Made by a program: the position numbers and the translations under genes
The notes under the pieces: generated by a model
The model's input: only the letters and a program-made list of their open reading frames with translations
Database searches by the model: none
What the model was told of the DNA's origin: nothing
Part shown: positions 7,640-15,604 of the stretch, one piece after another
Layout: every line of letters begins with the position of its first letter
Numbering within the stretch: position 1 is the stretch's first letter
Assembly: GCA_013297875.1 (NCBI GenBank)
Contig: JAAFIW010000004.1
Span: forward strand, 1-64,000
DNA length: 64,000 nucleotides
Source: Comamonadaceae bacterium
GTDB taxonomy: Bacteria > Pseudomonadota > Gammaproteobacteria > Burkholderiales > Burkholderiaceae_C
Direction of reading: 5' to 3'

Positions 7640-8842
7640 TCAAGCCGCCAAAAACGCCAGCAACTCCGCCTTTCGCGCATACGCATCCTGCTCACCCAGC
7701 GCCATGAGCTTGCCCACAAAGCCGGGTTCAAACAGCAGGTAGCTGGCCAGCGCGCCGCCGCTGCCTTCGCCTTTGAGCGTGCCCAGTCCGCTCAACGCAT
7801 TGCGCAGCGAGGTGGGTAGCTCGCCCACGTGTTGCTGGGCCAGCGCGTCCAGCGACTGGCTGGGTTGAATGGCCAGCACCTCGATGCTGCGGTAGGGCAG
7901 CACGGCGGCTACTTCGCGGGGCAGTTGGTTCAGGGTGCCGGTCAGGCGCTGGGCTTGCTCCACGTCGGCTTGCAAGGTGTCGTGAAAGACACTGGCCATG
8001 GCGTGGCCCGCAATCGCACCCAGCGTGGGCGCACCGGCGTGTGGGCCCGCAGCGCCCAGACCGGAGCGTTGGGGCTGGCCCACGCCCACCACCAGCACCT
8101 TGTGCGCGCCCAGGTGAATGGCCGGCGACAGCGGAGAGACCTGGCGCATCGAGCCATCGCCAAAAAACTCGGTGTGGTTGTCCACCCACAGCGGTGTGGC
8201 GGGGAACAGAAAGGGAATGGCACTGGAGGCCATGAGGTGTTCGATGTTCAGTGGCTGAAACGATGAGCGGCGGCCGGGGCGCATCCATTCTTTGGCTTTG
8301 GAATCGCGGGCCGTGTGGCAAAACGTCCAATGCGAGCCGCTGGTGTAGCTGGACGCGGTGACCGCCACCGCCGAAATGGCCTTGCTGGCCAGCGCCTGCT
8401 CAATGCCGGTGAGCGACACCGCGCGGTGCAAGGTGTCTACCAAGGGCGTGTTATTCAAAATCGCGCCCTGGCCGCGGGCGTTGCGCCACAAATTGAGCGC
8501 CGCCAGCACGCGGCTGGCGCGCACCCAGGGGGAGACGTTCAGCTCATACACATGGTCGCTGCGCAGCTTGCCCCAAAACGCCGCCAGTTGGTCAAAGGCC
8601 TGCAAGCCCGTCTGGGCGCTGCTGGCCAGATAGGCTACGTTCAGCGCGCCGGCCGAAGTGCCTACCAGCACCTCAAAGGGGAATTTTCTGGCCCCATCGC
8701 CCTGCAGCGCCAGCATGCTGGCCAGGGCTTTGAGCACACCCACCTGGTAGGCCGTGCGGGCACCGCCGCCCATCAACACCAAGGCATTCACGGGGTGCGT
8801 GGGGCGCGTGAGACCGGCGTGGATGAGGGTGCTGAGGGTCAT
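7640..8842 (-). CDS. patatin-like phospholipase
   Basis: A 400-residue protein with the patatin fold: oxyanion loop GGGARTAYQVG (about residues 25-35), nucleophile elbow GTSAG (about 60-64) and the catalytic aspartate in FGDGSMRQ (about 227). It should act as a serine/aspartate lipid acyl hydrolase in the cytoplasm or at the inner membrane. No signal peptide is seen. The C-terminal 150 residues are not recognised. It is divergent from the MFS gene, with a gap of about 50 bases. Confidence 0.9.
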   Translation of the reverse strand: MTLSTLIHAGLTRPTHPVNALVLMGGGARTAYQVGVLKALASMLALQGDGARKFPFEVLVGTSAGALNVAYLASSAQTGLQAFDQLAAFWGKLRSDHVYELNVSPWVRASRVLAALNLWRNARGQGAILNNTPLVDTLHRAVSLTGIEQALASKAISAVAVTASSYTSGSHWTFCHTARDSKAKEWMRPGRRSSFQPLNIEHLMASSAIPFLFPATPLWVDNHTEFFGDGSMRQVSPLSPAIHLGAHKVLVVGVGQPQRSGLGAAGPHAGAPTLGAIAGHAMASVFHDTLQADVEQAQRLTGTLNQLPREVAAVLPYRSIEVLAIQPSQSLDALAQQHVGELPTSLRNALSGLGTLKGEGSGGALASYLLFEPGFVGKLMALGEQDAYARKAELLAFLAA

Positions 8843-8891
8843 GGGTTTGGGTGACAGCGATTATTAGGTGCGGCTGCTACGCTTGGCAACC

Positions 8892-10139
8892 ATGTCTTCA
8901 AACCTCAGTGCACCCATCACTTTGACCCCCCGCCGTGAGCTGTGGCTGCTGCTCACGCTGGCGGGTATTCAGTTCACCCACATTCTGGACTTCATGATCA
9001 TGATGCCGCTGGGCCCCCAGTTCACGGCCTTGTTCCAGATCAGCGATGCCAAGTTTGGCGTGCTGGTGTCGTCTTACACCCTGGCGGCGGGCCTGTCGGG
9101 CTTGCTGGCGTCTACCTACATCGACAAGTTTGGCCGTAAGCGCCTGCTGCTGGTCTTGTACGTGCTGTTTGCGCTGGCCACGCTGGCCTGCGGCCTGGCA
9201 CCGACGTATGACGCGCTGCTGATGGCGCGCATTGCCGCCGGGGTGTTTGGTGGCGTGCTGTCGGCGCTTTCCCAGACCATCGTGGCCGATGTGATTCCGT
9301 TTGAGCGCCGGGGCCGCGCCATGGGCATTGTGATGACCTCGTTTTCCGTGTCCACCGTGGCGGGCGTGCCCATCAGCCTGTTTCTGGCAGCGCATCTGAA
9401 CTGGCACGCGCCCTTCATCGCCATTGCCGCTGTGAGCGCGCTGTTTGCGGTGTTTGCGGCCATCACCCTGCCGGTGCTCACCGACCATTTGAAGCAGGCC
9501 AACCGGCCGTCGGCCCTGGGCGGCATCCGCCAGGTGCTGGCCGATCCCAATCATCAAAAAGCCTTTGTGTTTTCAGGCTTGCTGATGTTTGCCGGTTTCA
9601 CCATCATTCCCTACATCACCATTTACATGCAAACCAACGCCGGTGTGCCCGCCGCGCAGGTGCCCTACATCTACCTGTGCGGCGGCGTGGTCACGCTGTT
9701 CACCGCGCGGGTGTTTGGCAAGATGACCGACGCGGTGGGCAAGGTCACCACCTTCCGGCGGCTGGCCGTGGCCACCTTGTTTCCAATGGTGGGCATCACG
9801 CTGGCCAGCGGCTTGCCGCTGTGGGCGATTTTGTGCATCACCACCGCGTTTTTCATGTGCATGAGTGGCCGCATGATTCCCGGCATGGCTATCGTGACCT
9901 CGGCAGCCAACCCGCAGCTGCGCGGCACCTTCATGACGCTGAACTCGTCGGTGCAATCGGCTGCCATGGGTGTGGCCGCTTTTGTGGGTGGCAGCATCAT
10001 CAGCCGCGACGCCCAGGGCCTGGTGCAAAACTACTGGGTGGCCGCGCTGGTGGGCTGCACCGCCAGCTTGCTGGCCATGTGGATGGCGGGCAAGCTGGTA
10101 TTGAACGGCGCGGTGCCCACTCAAACGCTACAAAAATAG
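8892..10139 (+). CDS. MFS transporter (drug/metabolite efflux type)
   Basis: A 12-helix major facilitator of about 415 residues. The loop 2-3 motif DKFGRKRLLL and the proline/glycine-rich fifth helix (VSTVAGVPISLFLA) fit the DHA1 proton-antiport drug efflux subfamily. The ATG at 8892 is preferred over 8868 because the extra residues are not family-like. The substrate cannot be read from sequence. The last codons and the TAG stop (10137-10139) lie inside a copy of the short repeat, so the C-terminal residues TLQK come from repeat DNA. Confidence 0.88.
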   Translation: MSSNLSAPITLTPRRELWLLLTLAGIQFTHILDFMIMMPLGPQFTALFQISDAKFGVLVSSYTLAAGLSGLLASTYIDKFGRKRLLLVLYVLFALATLACGLAPTYDALLMARIAAGVFGGVLSALSQTIVADVIPFERRGRAMGIVMTSFSVSTVAGVPISLFLAAHLNWHAPFIAIAAVSALFAVFAAITLPVLTDHLKQANRPSALGGIRQVLADPNHQKAFVFSGLLMFAGFTIIPYITIYMQTNAGVPAAQVPYIYLCGGVVTLFTARVFGKMTDAVGKVTTFRRLAVATLFPMVGITLASGLPLWAILCITTAFFMCMSGRMIPGMAIVTSAANPQLRGTFMTLNSSVQSAAMGVAAFVGGSIISRDAQGLVQNYWVAALVGCTASLLAMWMAGKLVLNGAVPTQTLQK

Positions 10140-10168
10140 TAGCTGCTTGAGCAATGAACATCTGGGCG
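10127..10168 (+). repeat. short repeat overlapping the MFS stop codon
   Basis: GCTACAAAAATAGTAGC then TGCTTGAGCA, a spacer and CTGGGCGGG. The stop codon of the preceding gene is supplied by the repeat. Confidence 0.85.
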
Positions 10169-10298
10169 GGAGTGAGATTTGATCCATTTTTACGCTCAAG
10201 ATTTTTGTTGCAATGCGTCACGTCACAAACTTGCCTTAATTCAAGTCCAGGCGCATAGTGGTTTCCAAGGCCTCAGGCTTTCTGGGGCCCCACCCGCT

Positions 10299-10327
10299 GC
10301 AACCGGTGCTGCCGGTTGCGTTTTCTT
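10299..10327 (+). terminator. hairpin in the leader region of hpf
   Basis: An 8-bp stem (gcaaccgg/ccggttgc) is followed by GTTTTCTT. It may terminate transcription from the MFS gene or act in the hpf leader. The 220-base gap between the two genes otherwise holds the repeat and a presumed hpf promoter that I cannot place. Confidence 0.5.
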
Positions 10328-10359
10328 GGATTTGCAGACAGCCACTAGGAGGCTCTTTT

Positions 10360-10689
10360 ATGAACCTGACGATCAGCGGTCACCACCTCGAAGTCACCCC
10401 ATCCCTGCGCAGCTATGTGACCAACAAGCTGGATCGAATTACCCGGCACTTTGATCAAGTTGTTGATGTGAAGGTGTTGCTGACCGTGGAAAAGCAGAAG
10501 GAAAAAGACCGACGACAGCGGGCCGAATGCAACATCCACGTCAAAGGCAGCGACCTGTTTGCCGAAAGCTCGCATGAAGACCTGTATGCCGCCGTGGATG
10601 AACTGGTCGACAAGCTGGATCGCAAGGTGGTGCGTCATAAGGACCGTCTGCAAGATCACCACCACCAGGCCCCCAAACGGCTGATGTGA
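10360..10689 (+). CDS. hpf: ribosome hibernation promoting factor, short form
   Basis: A 109-residue protein starting [20 protein letters not shown], the typical beginning of short HPF/YfiA proteins, with the acidic/basic pattern that binds in the 30S mRNA channel. The start at 10360 is set by a strong AGGAGG site nine bases upstream; frames upstream of it are not family-like. It opens the hpf-ptsN-hprK group that in betaproteobacteria usually follows rpoN, which is not present here. A good terminator at 10711-10735 partly separates it from ptsN. Confidence 0.95.
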   Translation: MNLTISGHHLEVTPSLRSYVTNKLDRITRHFDQVVDVKVLLTVEKQKEKDRRQRAECNIHVKGSDLFAESSHEDLYAAVDELVDKLDRKVVRHKDRLQDHHHQAPKRLM

Positions 10690-10710
10690 GGGCACGTCAC
10701 GCCGACAAGC

Positions 10711-10735
10711 AGCCGCCGTTCTGGCGGCTTTTTTG
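10711..10735 (+). terminator. rho-independent terminator after hpf
   Basis: A 7-bp perfect stem AGCCGCC/GGCGGCT with a 5-base loop is followed by TTTTTT. It lies 22 bases after the hpf stop codon. Confidence 0.85.
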
Positions 10736-10821
10736 TTGAATCTCACTATTTACAACTGTCGCTGTAACAGCTTGTTGCCTCAGGCGTTTGCGGGTGCATA
10801 ATCCGCCACCCGCTTCAACCC

Positions 10822-11289
10822 ATGAACCGACTTTCGTCCATCCTGCCTGCTGACCACGTGCTGGTCAGCGTTGATGCAACCAGTAAAAAGCGCGCCTTTG
10901 AAGAGGCCGGCTTGCTGTTTGAGCGTCTGCACGGATTTTCCCGTGCCCTGATCACAGACAGCCTGTTTGCCCGCGAGCGCCTGGGCTCCACCGGCCTGGG
11001 CCACGGCGTGGCCATTCCGCACGGCCGCATCAAAGGACTGAAAGCGCCCATGGCTGCGCTGTTCCAGTTAGCCGACCCGATTGGTTTTGACGCACCCGAC
11101 GAGCAACCCGTAGGCCTGCTGATTTTTCTGCTGGTGCCAGAAGCCGCCACGCAAAAACACCTGGAAATCCTGTCCGAAATCGCCGAGCTGCTCAGCGACG
11201 CACCGCTGCGCGAAAAAATCAAGACGCACACCACCGCCCCAGCCCTGCATGAGCTGATTGCGACCTGGCGCTCTGCCCTGCCAGCCTAA
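10822..11289 (+). CDS. ptsN: PTS EIIA(Ntr) regulatory protein
   Basis: A 155-residue PTS_EIIA type-2 domain protein. The phosphorylated histidine is His67 in GVAIPHGR; the pocket motif PVGLLIFLLVPE also fits the family. It receives phosphate through the regulatory PTS and modulates potassium and stress responses in proteobacteria. It lies upstream of hprK with a 96-base gap. Together with the EI, HPr and EIIA(Man)-like genes at 52.9-55.6 kb it makes up a permease-free phosphorelay. Confidence 0.95.
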   Translation: MNRLSSILPADHVLVSVDATSKKRAFEEAGLLFERLHGFSRALITDSLFARERLGSTGLGHGVAIPHGRIKGLKAPMAALFQLADPIGFDAPDEQPVGLLIFLLVPEAATQKHLEILSEIAELLSDAPLREKIKTHTTAPALHELIATWRSALPA

Positions 11290-11298
11290 AGTATTTTG

Positions 11299-11379
11299 AC
11301 CCCCACGCTTGCCACTGCGTGTGCTGCGCTGCCCCCCGAGGGGGCGCGTTTCACCTCGGGGCGGCCCAGCGGTGAAACC
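11299..11379. repeat. GC-rich hairpin element between ptsN and hprK
   Basis: The gap contains ccccccgaggggg, itself palindromic, followed by a second stem gtttcacc/ggtgaaac enclosing tcggggcggcccagc. Similar C/G-block spacers are common between genes in this bacterial group (inference). It may be a repeat or a processing or attenuation structure. Confidence 0.5.
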
Positions 11380-11385
11380 TGACAA

Positions 11386-12336
11386 ATGAAACCCACCGTC
11401 GTCAGCGCCGACGTTCTCTTTGAAGACCACCGCGCCCAGCTCAAATGGGAGTGGGTCGCTGGCCTGGGTGCCTCGGAGCGACGGTTTGACGAAGTGGCCG
11501 TGCGCGCGGCGCGCTCGGGCGCCGATCTGGTGGGTTACCTGAACTACATCCACCCCTACCGCGTGCAAATTCTGGGTGAACGCGAAATCGCTTACGTGGG
11601 CAGTGCCAGCCCGGAAGACTGCGCCCGCCGCATCTCCCGCATCGTCACGCTGGAGCCGCCCGTGTTGATCCTGGCGGACGGGCAGACCGCACCCGACGCG
11701 CTATTGGCCATGTGTGAGCGCGCGCAGATTCCCTTGTTTTCCACCCGTGAATCGTCAGCATTTGTGATTGACGTGCTGCGCGCCTACCTGTCCAAGCACT
11801 TTGCTGAGCGCATGTCCATGCACGGCGTGTTCATGGACATTCTGGGTGTGGGCGTTCTCATCACTGGCGAGTCGGGCCTGGGCAAAAGCGAGTTGGGCCT
11901 GGAGCTGATCTCGCGCGGCAACGGCCTGGTGGCCGACGATGCGGTGGATCTGTTTCGCATCAACCAAACCACCATCGAAGGCCGCTGCCCCGATCTGCTG
12001 CAAAACCTGCTGGAAGTGCGCGGCATCGGCCTGCTAGACATTCGCGCGATTTTTGGCGAGACGGCGGTGCGCCGCAAGATGCGCTTGAAACTGGTCGTGC
12101 ATCTGGTGCGCCGCGAAACCCTGGAGCGCGAATACGAACGCATCCCCTACGAACCGCTCACGCAAGACGTTTTGGGCATTCCCGTGCGCAAAGTCGTCAT
12201 TCAAGTGGTGGCCGGCCGCAACATCGCGGTGCTGGTGGAAGCCGCCGTGCGCAACACGATTTTGCAGCTGCGGGGCATTGACACCCATCAGGAATTTGTG
12301 GAGCGGCACCGGCGGGCGATGGAGAAGGAACGATAG
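11386..12336 (+). CDS. hprK: HPr kinase/phosphorylase
   Basis: A 316-residue HprK of normal length. Walker [10 protein letters not shown] is at about residues 161-169 and the family signature [11 protein letters not shown] at about 208. It phosphorylates and dephosphorylates Ser46 of HPr in response to metabolites. The HPr encoded at 54865-55134 keeps Ser46 in NAKSIMG, so the pair is complete in this window. It is co-directional with ptsN and ends just before a short repeat. Confidence 0.96.
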   Translation: MKPTVVSADVLFEDHRAQLKWEWVAGLGASERRFDEVAVRAARSGADLVGYLNYIHPYRVQILGEREIAYVGSASPEDCARRISRIVTLEPPVLILADGQTAPDALLAMCERAQIPLFSTRESSAFVIDVLRAYLSKHFAERMSMHGVFMDILGVGVLITGESGLGKSELGLELISRGNGLVADDAVDLFRINQTTIEGRCPDLLQNLLEVRGIGLLDIRAIFGETAVRRKMRLKLVVHLVRRETLEREYERIPYEPLTQDVLGIPVRKVVIQVVAGRNIAVLVEAAVRNTILQLRGIDTHQEFVERHRRAMEKER

Positions 12337-12363
12337 GGCTACTAGTGCGCGGCGTTGCTCCCA

Positions 12364-12401
12364 AAACAATAGCTGTCCGAGCAATCAATTCATGGGCCAC
12401 A
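12364..12401 (+). repeat. short repeat after hprK
   Basis: A degenerate copy: CAATAGC then TGTCCGAGCA, spacer, and ATGGGCCACAGCC. It lies in the gap between the convergent hprK and fur genes. Confidence 0.7.
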
Positions 12402-12430
12402 GCCCACTTTCACGTCTCGTGGCTCGTGGC

Positions 12431-12877
12431 TCAACTCGCTGTGCCCGCACCCGCAGGCCGGTTCGGACAATCCGTCTTCGTGCAATGCGCATACAAACTC
12501 AGCGCATGGTCGGCAATTTCAAAGCCCTTGGCTTTGGCCACGGCATGCTGGCGGTTTTCGATTTCGGCGTCGTAAAACTCTTCAACCCGTCCACAGTCCA
12601 GGCACACCAGATGGTCGTGGTGCTGGCCTTCGTTCAACTCAAACACGGCTTTGCCGCTTTCAAAGTGGCTGCGCAGCAAGATGCCCGCCTGCTCAAACTG
12701 CAACAGCACCCGGTACACCGTGGCCAGGCCAATGTCCGAGCGTTCCACCAGCAGCACCCGAAACACGTCTTCTGCCGTCATGTGCCGCTGCTGGCTTTTC
12801 TGGAACACGTCCAGAATTTTCAGGCGCGGCAGGGTGGCTTTCAGTCCGGTGTTTTTAAGTTCGTCGATATTGGCCAT
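12431..12877 (-). CDS. fur: ferric uptake regulator
   Basis: A 148-residue Fur. The start at 12877 is chosen because the protein then begins [20 protein letters not shown] as Fur proteins do; an upstream ATG at 12946 would add 23 unrelated residues. The winged helix ([11 protein letters not shown]...GLATVYRVL) and the metal-binding segment [18 protein letters not shown] are present, and a second cysteine pair (CTKTDC) lies near the C-terminus. It represses iron uptake genes when Fe2+-loaded. It is divergent from bamE across 115 bases, a common arrangement in betaproteobacteria. Confidence 0.96.
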   Translation of the reverse strand: MANIDELKNTGLKATLPRLKILDVFQKSQQRHMTAEDVFRVLLVERSDIGLATVYRVLLQFEQAGILLRSHFESGKAVFELNEGQHHDHLVCLDCGRVEEFYDAEIENRQHAVAKAKGFEIADHALSLYAHCTKTDCPNRPAGAGTAS

Positions 12878-12992
12878 AACAGTGCGGTTGGGTGCCCCGG
12901 CGTCAAGTGGGCCTGTCGGTACAATGAAAACAGCGCTTATTGTCACTCCTTGCTTCGCGCCCCTCGTCTTTCACTGCCCGAAAAAGCCTGCC

Positions 12993-13550
12993 ATGTTCAA
13001 CCACCCTCCTTTTCTCGCCCGCCTTGTGTTGCCTTTTGTTGCTGCGCTTTCTCTGGCAGGTTGCGGCAGTCTGGATCGCGTAAGCACCGGGTTTGCGGGC
13101 ACCCTGTCGCCGTATCGGGTGGAGGTGGTACAGGGCAATTTCATTTCCAAAGAGCAGGTTCAGGCCCTGAAGGTAGGCATGAGCCGCGACCAGGTGCGCC
13201 AGATACTGGGCACGCCATTGCTGGCCAGCGTGTTTCATGCTGACCGCTGGGAGTACGTGTTCAGCTTGCGCCGCGAAGGGGTGGAGCCCCAGGCGCGCAA
13301 GCTGACCGTGTTTTTCACCGGCGAGGCGCTGGCCCGCTTTGAGGGCGACGAAATGTTGAGCGAAGCCGAGTTCGTCACCCTGCTGGACACGCGCCGCAAG
13401 TCTGGCAAGGTGCCGGTGCTGGAAGCTACCGAGGCGCAACTCAAGGCCGCTGCGCCTGCAGCCCCCAACCGGGATGTCGCTGGCCCAACGGCGGCCACGT
13501 CCGCCCCTGCCGCTGTGAGCTACCCGCCGTTAGAAGCCCCGGTTCGCTGA
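12993..13550 (+). CDS. bamE: outer membrane protein assembly factor BamE
   Basis: A 185-residue lipoprotein with signal peptide and lipobox LAGC at about residues 22-25. The SmpA/OmlA domain follows: GNFISKEQVQALKVGMSRDQ, then VRQILGTPLL and DRWEYVFSLRR. It belongs to the BAM complex that folds outer-membrane beta-barrels. The start at 12993 gives a proper signal peptide. The Ala/Pro-rich C-terminal tail is longer than in E. coli BamE. Confidence 0.94.
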   Translation: MFNHPPFLARLVLPFVAALSLAGCGSLDRVSTGFAGTLSPYRVEVVQGNFISKEQVQALKVGMSRDQVRQILGTPLLASVFHADRWEYVFSLRREGVEPQARKLTVFFTGEALARFEGDEMLSEAEFVTLLDTRRKSGKVPVLEATEAQLKAAAPAAPNRDVAGPTAATSAPAAVSYPPLEAPVR

Positions 13551-13587
13551 AGTGTGCGCAGCGCAGTTGCGCGGTTTTAAACGTTTT

Positions 13588-13635
13588 GGGCCACCAGCCC
13601 TTATGAACACTGCTCAACCAGCTATTAATTTATGA
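13588..13635 (-). repeat. short repeat reaching the dapB start codon
   Basis: The minus strand reads CATAAATTAATAGCTGGTTG AGCA, then a spacer and GGGCTGGTGGCC. The repeat ends at the dapB ATG, so it forms the whole untranslated leader and no good ribosome binding site is visible. Confidence 0.8.
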
Positions 13636-14462
13636 GTGACTCAACAACTGATACGCCTTTGCGAATCGCGATCGCAGGGGCCAGTGGCCGTATGGGGCAC
13701 ATGCTGATTCAGGCCGTGCAGGCCGCTGCGCCTGTATGCGTGCTGGCCGGCGCGCTGGACGTGCCCGGCAGCCCGGCCTTGGGGCAGGATGCAGCCGGTT
13801 TTGCCGGACGTACGGGTGTTTTGATTACCGCCGACATCGGCATTGGCCTTGCGAAGGCCCAGGTGCTGATCGACTTCACCCGCCCCGAAGGCACCTTGGC
13901 GCATCTGCACGCCTGCCGCCAGCACGGCGTGAACATGGTGATTGGCACCACCGGTTTCAGCGATGCGCAAAAAGCCGAGATTGCCGCTGCCGCGCAGGAC
14001 ATCGCCATCGTGATGGCCCCCAACATGAGCGTGGGCGTGAACGTGACGCTCAAACTGCTGGAAATGGCAGCCAAGGCCTTGCAACACGGCTACGACATTG
14101 AAATCATTGAAGCCCACCACCGGCACAAGGTGGATGCGCCCTCGGGTACCGCCCTGAAAATGGGCGAGGTGATCGCCCAAGCCATTGGCCGCGACCTGAA
14201 AGACTGCGCCGTGTATGCCCGTGAAGGTGTGACGGGCGAGCGCGACCCGTCGACGATTGGCTTTTCGACCATTCGCGGTGGCGACATCGTGGGCGACCAC
14301 ACGGTGCTGTTTGCGGGAACTGGCGAGCGCATTGAGGTCACTCACAAGTCGTCCAGCCGCGAAACCTATGCGCAAGGCAGCCTGCGCGCCGCACGGTTTC
14401 TGGCGGGCCGCACCAGCGGGCTGTTCGATATGTTTGATGTGTTGGGTCTGAAGTCCATCTGA
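13632..14462 (+). CDS. dapB: 4-hydroxy-tetrahydrodipicolinate reductase
   Basis: A 276-residue enzyme of the lysine/diaminopimelate pathway. The NAD(P)-binding loop [11 protein letters not shown] lies near the N-terminus and the catalytic signature [20 protein letters not shown] at about residue 160. Length is normal. It follows bamE and precedes exbB/exbD, an order typical of Comamonadaceae (recalled). Its leader is made of repeat DNA. Confidence 0.97.
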   Translation: MSDSTTDTPLRIAIAGASGRMGHMLIQAVQAAAPVCVLAGALDVPGSPALGQDAAGFAGRTGVLITADIGIGLAKAQVLIDFTRPEGTLAHLHACRQHGVNMVIGTTGFSDAQKAEIAAAAQDIAIVMAPNMSVGVNVTLKLLEMAAKALQHGYDIEIIEAHHRHKVDAPSGTALKMGEVIAQAIGRDLKDCAVYAREGVTGERDPSTIGFSTIRGGDIVGDHTVLFAGTGERIEVTHKSSSRETYAQGSLRAARFLAGRTSGLFDMFDVLGLKSI

Positions 14463-14484
14463 GTTTGAAACGAGGTTTAGAAAA

Positions 14485-15162
14485 ATGAATGCTTTGCATT
14501 TTTTAAAACAAGGCGACGCCGTCACAGCCTTTGTGGGCGTGGCTTTGCTGCTGATGTCGGTGGTCAGCTGGGTGATTATTTTGTGGAAGGGCTGGCTGCT
14601 GCGCCGAGCCAGCGGCGATGTGGCCAAAAGCACGGCGGCCTTCTGGCAAGCCCCCAATCTGGCGCAGGCACGCACCCAGGTGCAGGCCTTTGACCGCGAG
14701 GCCCTGGTGCTGCCACTGATTGCCGCCACCGAGCAGGTCGCCACTGGCAATGCCGCCACCCTGGCCGGTGCGGGCGACCGCGCGCAGCAGCTGACCCGTG
14801 TGTTGCGCGACGCCTTGCATTTGGTGCTGGACAAGCTGCAATACGGCCAGGTGATGCTGGCCACGGTGGGCTCCACCGCGCCGTTTGTGGGCTTGCTGGG
14901 CACGGTGTGGGGCATTTTTCATGCGCTCACCGGCATTGCCAGCACGGGCCAGATCAGCATTGACAAAATTTCGGGTCCGGTGGGCGAGGCCTTGGTGATG
15001 ACCGCGGCTGGCCTGGCTGTGGCCATTCCCGCCGTGCTGGCCTACAACGTGCTGGGCCGGGTGATTGGCCGCATCGAGGCCGATCTGGAAGGCTTTGCCC
15101 GCGACCTGCGCGAGCTGCTGTCAACAGAGCCCGCCAAGCCTGCCCTCACCCAGGAGCACTGA
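14485..15162 (+). CDS. exbB: MotA/TolQ/ExbB proton channel protein
   Basis: A 225-residue membrane protein with three predicted helices (near residues 15-35, 115-140 and 165-185) and the conserved block VGSTAPFVGLLGTVWGIFHA. With ExbD it forms the proton-driven motor energising TonB or a Tol-like system. exbD begins one base after its stop. TolQ is the alternative, but no tolA/tolB follows. Confidence 0.93.
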   Translation: MNALHFLKQGDAVTAFVGVALLLMSVVSWVIILWKGWLLRRASGDVAKSTAAFWQAPNLAQARTQVQAFDREALVLPLIAATEQVATGNAATLAGAGDRAQQLTRVLRDALHLVLDKLQYGQVMLATVGSTAPFVGLLGTVWGIFHALTGIASTGQISIDKISGPVGEALVMTAAGLAVAIPAVLAYNVLGRVIGRIEADLEGFARDLRELLSTEPAKPALTQEH

Positions 15163-15163
15163 C

Positions 15164-15589
15164 ATGGCCTTTGGCACCCTGGAACGCACCAAGGGCTCAC
15201 AGCCCATGAGCGAAATCAACATGACGCCGTTCATCGACGTCATGCTGGTGTTGGTGGTGATTTTGATCATCACCGCGCCGCTTTTGACCAGTTCCATCAA
15301 ACTCGATTTGCCCAGCACCGAAGCGGCCAAACCCGGCGATGTGCCCAAGTTTGTGACCGTGGTGGTGGATAAAACCGGCCAGATCTTCCTGGCTGACAAG
15401 CCTGTGACGCCGCCCGAGTTGGCCGCGCGGTTTCAGGCTGCCGCCAAGCAAAGCCTGGAAACCGAGGTGCAGTTGCGCGCCGATGAAGCCGTGCCCTATG
15501 GCCGCGTGGTCGAGGTGATGGGCCTGGCGCAAAAAGCCGGGCTGAACCGCATTGGCTTTGTGGCCGACCCCAAAGTCAAAACACCCTGA
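15164..15589 (+). CDS. exbD: ExbD/TolR biopolymer transport protein
   Basis: A 141-residue protein beginning MAFGTLE and carrying EINMTPFIDVMLVLVVILII, where the membrane Asp is the proton-carrying residue. A periplasmic domain follows. The ATG at 15164 is immediately after the exbB stop, so translation is coupled. It partners ExbB. No tonB gene is seen next to it. Confidence 0.94.
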   Translation: MAFGTLERTKGSQPMSEINMTPFIDVMLVLVVILIITAPLLTSSIKLDLPSTEAAKPGDVPKFVTVVVDKTGQIFLADKPVTPPELAARFQAAAKQSLETEVQLRADEAVPYGRVVEVMGLAQKAGLNRIGFVADPKVKTP

Positions 15590-15604
15590 ACACTGCCTTT
15601 GAAC